The position numbers and the translations under genes are program-made. DNA of 56,935 nucleotides. Source: Spirochaetia bacterium (GTDB lineage: Bacteria > Spirochaetota > Leptospiria > Turneriellales > JAOUOS01). This document shows positions 7,680 to 16,277 of this stretch, one piece after another (the stretch's first letter is position 1; every line of letters begins with the position of its first letter). Location of the stretch: the NCBI GenBank assembly GCA_029880265.1, contig JAOUOT010000019.1:1-56935 (forward strand), written 5' to 3'. The notes below the pieces were generated by a model that saw nothing but the letters and a program-made list of their open reading frames with translations, was not told the DNA's origin and did not search any database.

Positions 7680-8538
7680 GCCCGGCAACACCTAGAGAAG
7701 CTGTATTATTTCTAATGAAAAAATTGAACTTTTCTCAAAGGCGTGTTTGTCGGGTTATAGGGCAAGTCAGATCAACACAGAGATACATTTCTGTTGCAAA
7801 CCCATTCAAAGATCGGCTTAGAATCAGAATAATTGAATTGGCCAAAGAGTACGGTCGCTATGGATACAAAACCATCACTTCTATGCTGCAGATTGAAGGC
7901 TGGAGAGTCGGCAAAGAAATAGTATACGGTATTTGGCGGCAGGAAGGTCTGAAAGTACCGGCAAAGTAGCCCAAAAGAAGTACTTCGTAAATTCAGCGAA
8001 GCTGAATAAGCGATTGTGGCTGAATGACGGTTCCTGTATTAGAAAAAGGCCAGAGTACAAAAATCATATATGGTCATATGATTTTGTTTTTGATAGAACC
8101 CATAATGGCAGACAAATCAAAATTCTAAATATCATGGATGAATACTCTCGTGAGTGCCTGGCAACTTTTACGGCCAGACGAATAAGATCTCAGGATGTTA
8201 TTTTGGTTTTGGCAGATTTATTTCTGATTCATGGCATACCAAAGCATATTCGAAGCGATAACGGCCCTGAGTTTATTGCAACTAAACTTAGAAAATGGTT
8301 TGATACTCTAGAAGTGGAGCCGTTATTTATTGAACCTGGTTCGCCGTGGAAAAATGGATACATTGAATCATTCAATGGGAAAATGAGAGATCAATTCTTA
8401 AACGGAGAAATATTTTACAGTCTAAAGGAGGCACAGATTTTAATAGAAAAATGGAGGCAGCATTACAATAAGATTAGGCCACACAGTAGTCTTGGCGGGG
8501 TACCACCGGCGCCAGAAACTATTAGGCTTGCAGGCTGA
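7680..8538 (+). pseudogene. IS3-family OrfB (DDE transposase), interrupted
   Basis: The first part (frame of 7715) holds FSQRRVCRVIGQVRSTQRY and ends at TAG 7967-7969, where relatives usually read Q. The second part (frame of 7933) resumes with RLWLNDGSCIRKRPEY and carries the DDE catalytic core (WSYDF, RSDNGPEF, NGYIESFNGKMRDQF). Between them is an insert of about 28 bases with a small hairpin (ATTCAGC/GCTGAAT, 7991-8007) and further stops. All catalytic acidic residues survive, but the continuous product is lost. Confidence 0.85.
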
Positions 8539-8579
8539 AATCTAACACTGAAAGTGGTACAAAATATACTGGCAGGTCA

Positions 8580-8623
8580 CCCCCAAAACCCGCTAAAATC
8601 ACCCGTTCGGGCTATTGACAAGC
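8580..8623 (+). repeat. Upstream copy of a repeat flanking the metzincin gene
   Basis: CCCCC, A-rich, then ATCACCC-GTTC-GGG and ATTGACAAGC. It aligns in the same orientation to 13111-13155 at roughly 75% identity. The remaining sequence to 8788 is A/T-rich with no gene. Confidence 0.6.
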
Positions 8624-8787
8624 GGTGTCTCTTAAAAAAATCAAAAAATGCTTTTCGTCTCAGCTTTTATGTAATAATGTCCATTATTAAGATGATTCAT
8701 GCAGAAAAATGATTACTTAAAAATATCAGGAATCCTAAAGAAAGGCAGGCGCAAGAATCAAAAAAAATAATATAGGGGCATTTCATC

Positions 8788-11700
8788 ATGAAAAATAAAC
8801 TTTTATTAATAATATTTTCTATATCATTGGCCGCGTTTAATATCAATTGTTTAAATTCTGAAAAAGAGCCGGTTTCAAATAATGATATAACCGGCGGCGG
8901 TTCGGTATGCGGTAATAATATTACTGAGGTCGGCGAAACCTGCGACGATGGGAATACGGTAACCGAAGTTTGTACTTATGGCTCTACCAGTTGTACTGTT
9001 TGCGATAGTACTTGTAATTCAATAGCGGGCGCGACATCATATTGCGGCGACTCATTCCATGATGCGGCGGCATCAGAACAATGCGATGACGGTAATACGG
9101 TAACCGAAGTTTGCGCTTATGGCTCTACCGGCTGCACTGTTTGCGATAGTACTTGTAATTCAATAGCGGGCGCGACGTCATATTGCGGCGACTCATTCCA
9201 TGATGCGGCGGCATCAGAACAATGCGATGACGGAAACTATTTTGGCAATGACGGCTGCAGCGTTGATTGTCTTGCCGAGAACAGTATTAACCCCGACGGC
9301 GTTAGATTTTCAGGCAATCTTACGGCGGGCGGCAAGGTTCTTTTTGTGCTGCCTGTGCAGGTCGGCGAAACATATAATATTTACTGGAACGACTCATATC
9401 AGGGAGACGGTACCCAGACGGCAGACCTGAAAGTGACGGCTAAAAGCGGCGATAACACAATAACTTATTTTTCAAATATCGACTCGGCATATACGACGCC
9501 TCAGATTATAACGCCGGCAAGCGGGGGGTTTATAAATTTAATCGTTGAAGGATACTTTACCACATCGGCAGGTTCGTTTGAAATTTGGGTTTTGGGCGAG
9601 AATAAAACCCAAACGATAACGGCAGTAAATCCGGTTATTGTAGAAGATACGCTAAACGCGGGTACCATACACAATTATATTATAAACAACCTTGTGCCAA
9701 ACGCAGTGTATGTTTTATCATGGAACGATGTTTATGACGGCGATGGTACAAAAACAGCCGATATTAAAATAACCGCTAAAAACGCAGACGATACGACTAT
9801 TTATTTAACAGGGGTAGATTCGGGATACACGAACCCTCATATCATACAAACCGATAGTTCAACGATTATGAATATAACTATTGAAGGTTTATCCTCTTTA
9901 GTAACGGGTACTTATTCTTTTCGACTAGAGACTTTTTGCGGCAACAATATCGTTGAGCCTTTATATTATGAAACCTGCGACGACGGCAACAATATTGATC
10001 TTGACGGATGCAGAGCGAACTGCGCCGACAATGTCTGCGGAGACGGGGTTATAGAGGGCGAAGAAATATGCGACGACGGAGCTTTGAATAATAATGCGGT
10101 TCCCGACGCCTGCCGAACGACATGCGTTCCCGCCGGCTGCGGCGATATGGTTGTCGACTTCTCAGAAGAATGCGACGAGGGAGGCATGCAAAACGCGAAT
10201 TGCGAAGCCGACTGCAAGCTGCCTGTCTGCGGCGACGGCGTATCTAACGCGCTTGCAGGCGAAGAATGCGAAGACGGAAATTCAATTAGAAATGACGGAT
10301 GCTCCGTTGAGTGTCTTGTAGAAAATAGTATTTTACCAAACGGCATAAGAGTTTCAGGCAATCTTACGGCGGGCGGCAAGGTTCTTTTTGTGCTGCCCGT
10401 ACAGCCCGGCGAAACTTACGGGGTTTCATGGAACGATAATTTTTACGGCGACCAAACGCAGTCGGCATACGCGTTAAAAGTAAGCGCTTACAATGAAGAT
10501 AAATCTACGACATATTTTACGCAGGCATACGGTTATTATAATTATCCCATTGTATTTACAAATGACAGCGGCAGTTTTGTGAACATTGAAGTTGAAGGAT
10601 ACTTTGCTTCGACTGAAGGCGATTTTGAGATTTGGGCATGGGCGGCAAACAGTACAAATATAATATCTTCGGGAACAAGCGAAACGGTTGAAAATTATTT
10701 ATTAGACGGGGGTGCGCATAATTTTACTTTTGAAAATTTAATTCCCAATGGGGTTTATGTATTGTCATGGAACGATTCTTTTGACGGCGACGGTACGAAA
10801 ACGGCAGATGTCAAAGTGACGGCAAAAAACGGCGATAATACGACAATTTATATATCTGCTGTCGATTCAGGGTATACAGCGCCGAAAATTATACAGACAG
10901 ACGATACGGGTATCATGAATGTTACTGTCGAAGGGTATAGTTCATTTTCGGGAGGTACATATTCTCTAAGCCTGCAAACATTCTGCGGCAACAACATTGT
11001 CGAGTCTCAATACCTTGAATCATGCGACGACGGAAACAATGTCGATTTAGACGGATGTTCCAGCGTATGCAATATAGAGGGAACTCTTGATTTGGCCGCT
11101 AACAATACAACGATTAACGTGGGCATGGCCGAACAGTTTACGTCTTTTTTTACAGATTATCTTAGTAACGTAACCGATGTTACAGATTCTGTGACTTATC
11201 ATGTTTCTGACGAGTCGATTGGTTATTTCTCGCAAAATTATGAAAGCAAGGGCATGTTTATTCCTTTAAGAGCAGGCAGTGTGGATGTTTATGCTGTCTA
11301 TGGAAACAATATGACGAGCAACATTATTAGCCTAACCGTAACATATCCGTCAACTTCGGGAAATTTAATTATAAGCGAAATCAGCAGCGCTGACTATGGC
11401 TGGATAGAAATCTATAACAATGGCGCAGAACCCGCAAACCTTGGTTTATACCAGCTGCGCGCCCAGTCATGGAACGTCGATTTATGGACGTTTGTGCCCG
11501 AACAAACCTATGTATTGCCAGATTTTACCATAGCGCCGGGTAATTATATTCGCTTATTTTCTAATTCGGGAAACAATGGTCTTCAAAATGCCTATGTGGG
11601 TGAAAACGCGCAATCAGAAAAGCCTTTTCTTGCCGATTCAATGGGTTTTGTAGAGCTGATTAAAGGAGGCGTCACCCAAGATTTTCTAAGATGGGGTACT

Positions 11701-13026
11701 AATACCGTAACGCCTATAACGGCGTCTGAATGGTTATCAGCCGGCGCGGCTACAGCTTTGCCTGATAGCTATACGTCACTGGCAAGAGACGGTTCTCTTA
11801 CCGATACAAATTTATCGGGCGACTGGTCAATACTCATTTATCAAACTCCTAACGGCCCTAATGACGTTACCTGCGCCACTGATGCCGATTTAGACGGCAT
11901 ACCCGACTGCAGCGAGCTGCCCGGTACAACCTTTGCCGGTTTGCCTTTATATGACTGGGGCGCGAGACAAAACCAGCCCGATATATTTTTAGAAATTGAT
12001 TATATGAAATCGAATATCGAAGGCGAGCTTATAAGACCCATTCGCGAATCGATAGACGCCGTGGTTGATACTTTTGCCGCACGGGGAATTGTCGCCCATT
12101 TTGATATCGGCGATGTTTTTGATCAGGCTGCCGGTATCGACCCTGCCGATCACGACTTAGGAGGCGGTACCGAAGTTCCTTATGCTCAGCATCTTGATAT
12201 AAGTTACTATTCGCCCGATATAGCAAGTTTAGACGAATATAAAAAACTCTACTTTGACATGAGGCGTCTGCCTGTTTTTCATTATATCGTATTTGGCGAC
12301 GATTCTCCGCCTGATGATTCTTTTGGGGGTTTAGGAGAAATAAACGGAAACGACTTTATTGTAACCTATGGTCACCATACTCTGCATGTAGATAACTGGG
12401 CCATGTATGGCTGGCATGGCGGCGTTTTGTTGCATGAGTTGGGGCACAATCTGGGGCTTCGCCACGGCGGCGATGATTCGATAAATGATAAACCGAATTA
12501 TTTAAGCACTATGAACTATCTGTATAATGGGCCTATAACATACATAGGAAGCCCAGATGAAGGTTATATTTACATAAGATCATATTTTGATTATGGGAGC
12601 CCTTGTTATCTGTCTTATGACAGCTCTCTTTCTAATGGTTATATTCTTGATTACTCTGACGGTCTTATGCCCCCTTTAGACGAGAATAATCTTTTTGAAT
12701 CAAACGGCATTTCTGGCATGGGGTTTTGGGTAGACTTTAACTGTAACGGAATCGTAGATGACGGAATCGCTTACGATTTAAATCCTTATTCTGATCCTAC
12801 CTTGAATATTTTAACAGATCATGACGACTGGGCCAATTTAGATTTAAATTTTGCAGATGGCTGGTCGGGGTTAGAAGGGCCGCTTTACTTAGGAGATAGA
12901 CAAAAAGTCGTTTATGAAACGCCTGCCGAAGAGCGCAGAAACAGTTTTATAAAACGCGGTAAGCTCAAAGACAGGCACAGCAAGAGATTTCCCAAAAAAG
13001 AGAAGAGAGAAAAAAATAAAGAATAA
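8788..13026 (+). CDS. Secreted DUF4215 / lamin-tail / metzincin lipoprotein
   Basis: A 1412-residue exported protein. The signal peptide ends in FNINC with Cys at about 22, a plausible lipobox. Cys-rich DUF4215 (Myxococcus Cys-rich) repeats with CDDGN motifs occupy about 40-165, 395-515 and 730-760. Each is followed by PPC-like beta domains (for example [18 protein letters not shown]), and the whole DUF4215-beta block is duplicated. A lamin-tail domain ([18 protein letters not shown]) starts near 858. The C-terminal catalytic domain has [11 protein letters not shown] (zinc ligands H1216, H1220, H1226; general base E1217) and a Met-turn STMNY at M1242, the metzincin arrangement. The very C-terminus is Lys/Arg-rich. 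Likely a surface or secreted zinc protease. AGGGG precedes the start. Confidence 0.85.
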   Translation: MKNKLLLIIFSISLAAFNINCLNSEKEPVSNNDITGGGSVCGNNITEVGETCDDGNTVTEVCTYGSTSCTVCDSTCNSIAGATSYCGDSFHDAAASEQCDDGNTVTEVCAYGSTGCTVCDSTCNSIAGATSYCGDSFHDAAASEQCDDGNYFGNDGCSVDCLAENSINPDGVRFSGNLTAGGKVLFVLPVQVGETYNIYWNDSYQGDGTQTADLKVTAKSGDNTITYFSNIDSAYTTPQIITPASGGFINLIVEGYFTTSAGSFEIWVLGENKTQTITAVNPVIVEDTLNAGTIHNYIINNLVPNAVYVLSWNDVYDGDGTKTADIKITAKNADDTTIYLTGVDSGYTNPHIIQTDSSTIMNITIEGLSSLVTGTYSFRLETFCGNNIVEPLYYETCDDGNNIDLDGCRANCADNVCGDGVIEGEEICDDGALNNNAVPDACRTTCVPAGCGDMVVDFSEECDEGGMQNANCEADCKLPVCGDGVSNALAGEECEDGNSIRNDGCSVECLVENSILPNGIRVSGNLTAGGKVLFVLPVQPGETYGVSWNDNFYGDQTQSAYALKVSAYNEDKSTTYFTQAYGYYNYPIVFTNDSGSFVNIEVEGYFASTEGDFEIWAWAANSTNIISSGTSETVENYLLDGGAHNFTFENLIPNGVYVLSWNDSFDGDGTKTADVKVTAKNGDNTTIYISAVDSGYTAPKIIQTDDTGIMNVTVEGYSSFSGGTYSLSLQTFCGNNIVESQYLESCDDGNNVDLDGCSSVCNIEGTLDLAANNTTINVGMAEQFTSFFTDYLSNVTDVTDSVTYHVSDESIGYFSQNYESKGMFIPLRAGSVDVYAVYGNNMTSNIISLTVTYPSTSGNLIISEISSADYGWIEIYNNGAEPANLGLYQLRAQSWNVDLWTFVPEQTYVLPDFTIAPGNYIRLFSNSGNNGLQNAYVGENAQSEKPFLADSMGFVELIKGGVTQDFLRWGTNTVTPITASEWLSAGAATALPDSYTSLARDGSLTDTNLSGDWSILIYQTPNGPNDVTCATDADLDGIPDCSELPGTTFAGLPLYDWGARQNQPDIFLEIDYMKSNIEGELIRPIRESIDAVVDTFAARGIVAHFDIGDVFDQAAGIDPADHDLGGGTEVPYAQHLDISYYSPDIASLDEYKKLYFDMRRLPVFHYIVFGDDSPPDDSFGGLGEINGNDFIVTYGHHTLHVDNWAMYGWHGGVLLHELGHNLGLRHGGDDSINDKPNYLSTMNYLYNGPITYIGSPDEGYIYIRSYFDYGSPCYLSYDSSLSNGYILDYSDGLMPPLDENNLFESNGISGMGFWVDFNCNGIVDDGIAYDLNPYSDPTLNILTDHDDWANLDLNFADGWSGLEGPLYLGDRQKVVYETPAEERRNSFIKRGKLKDRHSKRFPKKEKREKNKE
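8942..9233 (+). repeat. 141-bp tandem repeat in the DUF4215 region
   Basis: About two near-identical copies with a 141-bp (47-codon) period, for example TGCGATGACGG at 9083 and 9224 and AATACGGTAACC at 8953 and 9094. In-frame coding expansion of Cys-rich repeats. Confidence 0.85.
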
Positions 13027-13110
13027 TTAGATCTTAAAATATCATCCTGTGGATGCAAAAGCGGCTCACGGGATGATTAACAGTAAAAAAATTAAAAAAA
13101 ATCAAAAAAT

Positions 13111-13155
13111 CCCCCGAAAATCTACAAAAATCACCCTTTCGGGTGATTGACAAGC
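13111..13155 (+). repeat. Downstream copy of the flanking repeat
   Basis: Matches 8580-8623 in the same orientation. It contains a perfect hairpin AATCACCC-TTTC-GGGTGATT (13129-13148) running into TTGACA (13147-13152). Confidence 0.65.
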
Positions 13156-13252
13156 CATTTAAATTGGTATAAAACAAAGGGCACATTGAAGTGTTTTTCA
13201 TTAGCAAATAACTCTCTAATGCCCCAGAACTTCGGGGGCATTAGATTTTTTT
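13147..13252 (+). ncRNA. Candidate short transcript: promoter plus terminator, no ORF
   Basis: TTGACA (13147-13152) and TATAAA (13168-13173, 15-bp spacing) or an overlapping TAAAAC (17-bp) form a possible promoter. About 40 bp on is a strong terminator. The transcript would be ~70 nt. Coding potential is absent. Confidence 0.4.
13215..13252 (+). terminator. Strong intrinsic terminator
   Basis: Arms 13215-13225 and 13235-13245 form a perfect 11-bp stem with a 9-nt loop, followed by seven T. Confidence 0.9.
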
Positions 13253-13264
13253 AAAGATAAAAAT

Positions 13265-13498
13265 AGTACAGTTACAATCAATGTTTCTACTAAAAAGCCT
13301 AACGCTCTGGGCTTATTTTATACGAGCGGCAATGTTGGCGAATGAATGTTTGATTGGGCCATAGCCAACTTGAGCCGCAGGAAGCGCGGCGGCGGTTACC
13401 TCAATACTGATGTAACTTCAACAGTGAGTTCAGCCGATCATTGCCCATTTATTGAAGGAATTACTTTAGGCTTTCGTTTTGTACAAAACGCGAATTAG
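13265..13498 (+). pseudogene. Remnant of a formylglycine-generating-enzyme (SUMF1) family protein
   Basis: One frame reads VSTKKPNALGLFYTSGNVGE, stop, MFDWAIA..., RRKRGGGYLNTD, then ...GITLGFRFVQNAN and a stop at 13496-13498. This is the C-terminal end of the FGE-sulfatase domain, whose hallmarks are KPNALGLYDMSGNVWEW, RGGSW and GFRxVR. TGA at 13355-13357 replaces the invariant Trp of the WEW region, and everything N-terminal is missing. A dead fragment in the 625-base stretch without an intact gene (13027-13651). Confidence 0.8.
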
Positions 13499-13576
13499 GT
13501 GGCCAGTTTACGTTAAAATAATCGATAAAAATCTTTCTTAAAAAAATTCGCATATAATTATAAAACCTCAAAAAAC

Positions 13577-13605
13577 TTGACACCCGCGCCTTAACTTAGT
13601 ATCAT
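13577..13605 (+). promoter_or_regulatory. Sigma70-type promoter for the 13652 gene
   Basis: TTGACA (13577-13582), 17 bp, TATCAT (13600-13605), about 45 bp before the start codon. Confidence 0.7.
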
Positions 13606-13651
13606 AACAACGCAGTCATCTAAGGGAGAGGGCTTCTTAAAAAAAGCTCTG

Positions 13652-14440
13652 ATGATTCGCGTGAAAAATTTAAGATACTACAGGTATATACTTTTCATTC
13701 TTATCTGTTTTACGTTTTTATATGAAAACGCGGCGGCGAAAGAATATTTTAAATCGAAGATAAACTTTTCAAAAAATAACGAACATGAAGTCAATTTAAT
13801 TACTTTTGACGGAGTTTCGCTGACAGGAAAACTTTTCTTTAGCGATAATCAAAAAGATAAAACATTCATAACTTTGTTTGCCGATAATAGCTCGCGCGAT
13901 GTTTACCGAAAACAATTGGCCGAAAAAATATCAGAAACAAACGCTGTGTTCATGGCTCCCACGCGGGTAGAATCGCCCGCAAAACTGATGGGCTTTAATT
14001 ATCTAAGATGGGCGAAAATGGAAAATGAAAGAGTTCCAAAGTTTAATCGAATTTATTACAAGGGCGATAAAAAGTGGGATTATCTTGAAGTAAAAGATTT
14101 GCACGAAGAAATAAAAACCGCGGGATTAAAAAAAACAGCGGCGTTTATACCTTCGTCTTCGGCGGCTATAATTATTGAGAATTACAAAGATATGCCGAAT
14201 TATGATTATTATATTTTTTTATCGCCTGCGGCTTCTTTGCTTGAGGTAAACGAAAAATTTTTTAACGAGAAAAAAAATATTATATGGGCCGCCTCAGATT
14301 TTCAAAAATATACGGCATATAAACTGAAAGAAAAATTCGGCGGTCAGGTTAAAATCTATGCCAAAGCGGGATTTTCTTATTCAATGTTTTTTAGAAATCA
14401 CGAGATTTACGCCGATATCATGCAATTTATCGACAAATAA
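13652..14440 (+). CDS. Exported protein of alpha/beta-hydrolase-like shape
   Basis: A 262-residue protein with an N-terminal signal sequence (hydrophobic YILFILICFTFLY, cleavage near NAAA). The body order resembles an alpha/beta hydrolase: VNLITFDGVSLTGKLFF, KTFITLFADN, then AAFIPSSSAAIIIENY where a nucleophile elbow GxSxG would fall. That motif is degenerate (SSSAA), and a terminal HEIYADIMQFI could carry the His. An inactive or atypical hydrolase is possible. ATG 13652 is followed by a GTG at 13661; the Shine-Dalgarno is weak. Own promoter upstream. Confidence 0.45.
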   Translation: MIRVKNLRYYRYILFILICFTFLYENAAAKEYFKSKINFSKNNEHEVNLITFDGVSLTGKLFFSDNQKDKTFITLFADNSSRDVYRKQLAEKISETNAVFMAPTRVESPAKLMGFNYLRWAKMENERVPKFNRIYYKGDKKWDYLEVKDLHEEIKTAGLKKTAAFIPSSSAAIIIENYKDMPNYDYYIFLSPAASLLEVNEKFFNEKKNIIWAASDFQKYTAYKLKEKFGGQVKIYAKAGFSYSMFFRNHEIYADIMQFIDK

Positions 14441-14449
14441 TACAAAAAA

Positions 14450-14478
14450 TTGACATCTTATAAATCTCTTTATATAGT
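14450..14478 (+). promoter_or_regulatory. Sigma70-type promoter for the small lipoprotein
   Basis: TTGACA (14450-14455), 17 bp, TATAGT (14473-14478); start codon 29 bp further on. Confidence 0.8.
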
Positions 14479-14506
14479 AATAAAAATAATAACTAAGGAG
14501 TAACTA

Positions 14507-14767
14507 ATGTCTAAAATAAGAATATTTTTAATTTCGGTAATCATGGCTGCTATTATGGGTTTATATTGCGCCAACCAGCACCGGCTTGGTGAATCATGCG
14601 AAACAAACGGTTCAACTGACGAATGTGAAGCGGGTCTTATTTGTACCAGCGAATCAAGCGGCGACGGCAAAACCTGCGAAACAATTTGCACATCTGACGC
14701 CGACTGCACTGACGGCTATACTTGTAAAACTGTTTCAAGCTCAGATTTGTTTTCTTGTCAATATTAA
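14507..14767 (+). CDS. Small Cys-rich lipoprotein
   Basis: An 86-residue precursor with a signal peptide ending in MGLYC (lipobox Cys ~21) and then eight further cysteines in CETNGSTDEC, GLIC, KTCETIC, DADCTDGYTC and SC patterns. These resemble the disulfide-rich modules found in secreted proteins of myxobacteria and leptospires. Function unknown; likely surface exposed. It has an ideal AAGGAG ribosome site and its own promoter, so it is expected to be well expressed. Confidence 0.8.
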   Translation: MSKIRIFLISVIMAAIMGLYCANQHRLGESCETNGSTDECEAGLICTSESSGDGKTCETICTSDADCTDGYTCKTVSSSDLFSCQY

Positions 14768-14799
14768 ATAAGAATTTGAAATCGCCGCTTTTTTACTTG

Positions 14800-14835
14800 C
14801 ATGTAAGATCAAAATATTTTTTTTGATCTTACATG
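14800..14835 (+). promoter_or_regulatory. 15-bp inverted repeat covering the LytTR gene start
   Basis: Arms 14800-14814 and 14821-14835 are perfect around TATTTT. The right arm contains the ATG at 14833-14835, and no Shine-Dalgarno precedes it. An operator for autoregulation, a hairpin hiding the start, or a terminator for the lipoprotein mRNA. Confidence 0.7.
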
Positions 14836-15651
14836 TTAAACTTATCAAAAAAAAATAAATATATTTTTCTTATCTGGCTAAGCGCAAATGTCATTCATAG
14901 TTCATTAATTGCTCTTCTTTCTTCGCAGATATATGATTTGAATTTTTTCAAGATCTTGCCGTTAACAATATTTCTGGGATTTTTTATATCGATATTTGCG
15001 TCCTGGTTAGGATTTTACTCAGGAAGAAAAGTTTACTATTATTTTCAAAATAAATCGACATCAAAAAGAAACTATTTTTTACAATATTTTTTAGGTTTTG
15101 TAATGGCCATGGCTGGTTCTTTGATAGGGTTATTTGTTGGTTTATTATTTTTGAATATCATAATTTCTTATGATAGAATTAAAGACTTTTTAGGTTTTAT
15201 GATATGCGTAACGCTTATAAGCGTATTTATTATTTCAATTATATTGGCTACAATCGATATTCTTCTATTAAAAAATCGGGAATATAAAAAGAAAATTGAA
15301 AAAATGGATGGTCTGGCAAAGAAAAAGTACTTAACAATTAAAGAAAAAGGGGGTATTTTAAAAATAAAATATAAAGAAATTCAATACATTTCTTCTTCAG
15401 GAAAAAAATCTATTCTTCATACCGATAATGAAGATATAACGATTTCTGTCTTGCTTAAAGATATTATAAAAAAACTTCCAGAAGAGAAGTTTTTAAGGGT
15501 ACATAAGGCCCATGTGGTGAATCTTGAAAAAATATTGTCGATGAGAAGCGTAAGATATGGCGCATATCAAATTTATTTAAATAATGAAGACGATACCCCC
15601 GTTCCTATAGGTAAGAAGTATTTAAAGTATGTTCGAGAAGTTCTTGGTTGA
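14833..15651 (+). CDS. Membrane LytTR-domain transcriptional regulator
   Basis: A 272-residue protein. The N-terminal ~155 residues hold four transmembrane helices, and the C-terminal ~100 residues form a LytTR DNA-binding domain: ILKIKYKEIQYISSSGKKSILHT, FLRVHKAHVVNLEKI and VPIGKKYLKYVREVL are typical blocks. No receiver domain is present, so it senses through the membrane part. LytTR proteins bind spaced direct or inverted repeats; the palindrome over its own start is a candidate target. Translation may be leaderless, or the true start may be elsewhere. Confidence 0.85.
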   Translation: MLNLSKKNKYIFLIWLSANVIHSSLIALLSSQIYDLNFFKILPLTIFLGFFISIFASWLGFYSGRKVYYYFQNKSTSKRNYFLQYFLGFVMAMAGSLIGLFVGLLFLNIIISYDRIKDFLGFMICVTLISVFIISIILATIDILLLKNREYKKKIEKMDGLAKKKYLTIKEKGGILKIKYKEIQYISSSGKKSILHTDNEDITISVLLKDIIKKLPEEKFLRVHKAHVVNLEKILSMRSVRYGAYQIYLNNEDDTPVPIGKKYLKYVREVLG

Positions 15652-15717
15652 AAATGATAAAAACATGGTATTTTTAATCTTTTTATTCCCCTAGGTTAGT
15701 TGTTCATTCTTAAACTA

Positions 15718-15745
15718 TTGACATAAAAAATATATATGCTAGAAT
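15718..15745 (+). promoter_or_regulatory. Sigma70-type promoter (distal)
   Basis: TTGACA (15718-15723), 16 bp, TAGAAT (15740-15745), pointing toward the structured RNA, not toward a gene. Confidence 0.6.
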
Positions 15746-15761
15746 ATTAAACAATTGGTTA

Positions 15762-15791
15762 TTGATATACTTAAAACAATAAGTTTATACT
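15762..15791 (+). promoter_or_regulatory. Sigma70-type promoter (proximal)
   Basis: TTGATA (15762-15767), 18 bp, TATACT (15786-15791). The predicted start (~15797) falls at the foot of the following long stem. Confidence 0.55.
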
Positions 15792-15794
15792 GGT

Positions 15795-15878
15795 AATAGT
15801 TGTGCGTGCCTTAAGAGAGGGTATTGGCGGTGTTAATGGCAGGTATTATGCAGGGCTTTTAAGGCGTGTACAACTATT
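15795..15878 (+). ncRNA. Candidate structured small RNA
   Basis: Arms 15795-15814 and 15859-15878 pair over 20 positions, three of them as G:U or U:G wobbles. The 44-nt interior has three spaced G-rich repeats (TATTGGCGGTG, TTAATGGCAGG, TATTATGCAGG). Two promoters point at it. No ORF is present, and the downstream gene is convergent. The wobble pairs pair in this RNA sense, favouring + strand transcription. I do not recognise a known RNA family. Confidence 0.55.
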
Positions 15879-15887
15879 GTCGGTATT

Positions 15888-16274
15888 TTATATCTTATTT
15901 GGCACCATCAAATACAAGTAACCGTCTTCTGCTTCTTTTACGGCAAAGACGTTAATCGGCGTGATAGCCGGCATGCAAAGAGGGTCGCCGGTTTCAAGAT
16001 CAAATTTTGCGCCGTGGCGGGGGCACTGAATGGTGTGATTTTCAAAGTCAATATCTGCGTCGTTTAAATTTTCTGAATCGTGGCTGCATTTGTTTTCGTA
16101 GGCAATCCATCCGCTTTCCTGCGAAGAATCTTTGACCAGAACGATGTTTGTTATTCTGCCGTCGTCTAGTTCGACTTCGACTTCTACAGAGTCTTTTTCT
16201 GCAATCTCGGTAATTTCGTTAAGCCCCAAGACCTTGGCCCAGATATAATCGTTTTCGTTGTTTTCTGTTTCCAT
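15888..16274 (-). CDS. Rieske [2Fe-2S] ferredoxin, last gene of the suf operon
   Basis: A 128-residue soluble protein with a Rieske centre: KCSHDSENL (Cys-x-His) and QCPRHGAKFDLETG (Cys-x-x-His), followed by the usual Pro-rich end. There is no transmembrane anchor, so it is a cytosolic ferredoxin of the NirD/BphA3-like kind. It is 3 bases downstream of sufD and so co-translated. In other suf operons this position may hold a Rieske protein thought to assist assembly or electron supply; that role here is inference. Confidence 0.9.
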   Translation of the reverse strand: METENNENDYIWAKVLGLNEITEIAEKDSVEVEVELDDGRITNIVLVKDSSQESGWIAYENKCSHDSENLNDADIDFENHTIQCPRHGAKFDLETGDPLCMPAITPINVFAVKEAEDGYLYLMVPNKI

Positions 16275-16277
16275 TAG

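Larger units (their letters stand above)
7334..8579 (+). mobile_element. IS3-family insertion sequence (IS407-like), decayed
   Basis: The ends are TGACCTGCC (7334-7342) and GGCAGGTCA (8571-8579); the inverted similarity extends inward to TGTTAGATT (~40 bp, imperfect). Total 1246 bp, with TG...CA termini and an OrfA/OrfB arrangement, as in IS3 elements. Flanking bases (ATAA left, CCCC right) show no target duplication. The transposase OrfB is interrupted, so the copy is probably immobile on its own. Confidence 0.85.

Noticed and set aside
7330..8583. Target-site duplication flanking the IS
   Set aside because: The bases outside the two ends differ (ATAA versus CCCC), so no duplication is visible.
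8942..9233. CRISPR-like array
   Set aside because: The repeats are 141 bp, in frame, and encode Cys-rich domains without spacers.
15795..15878. SRP (4.5S) RNA or tRNA
   Set aside because: The conserved SRP loop sequence is absent and no cloverleaf can be drawn.
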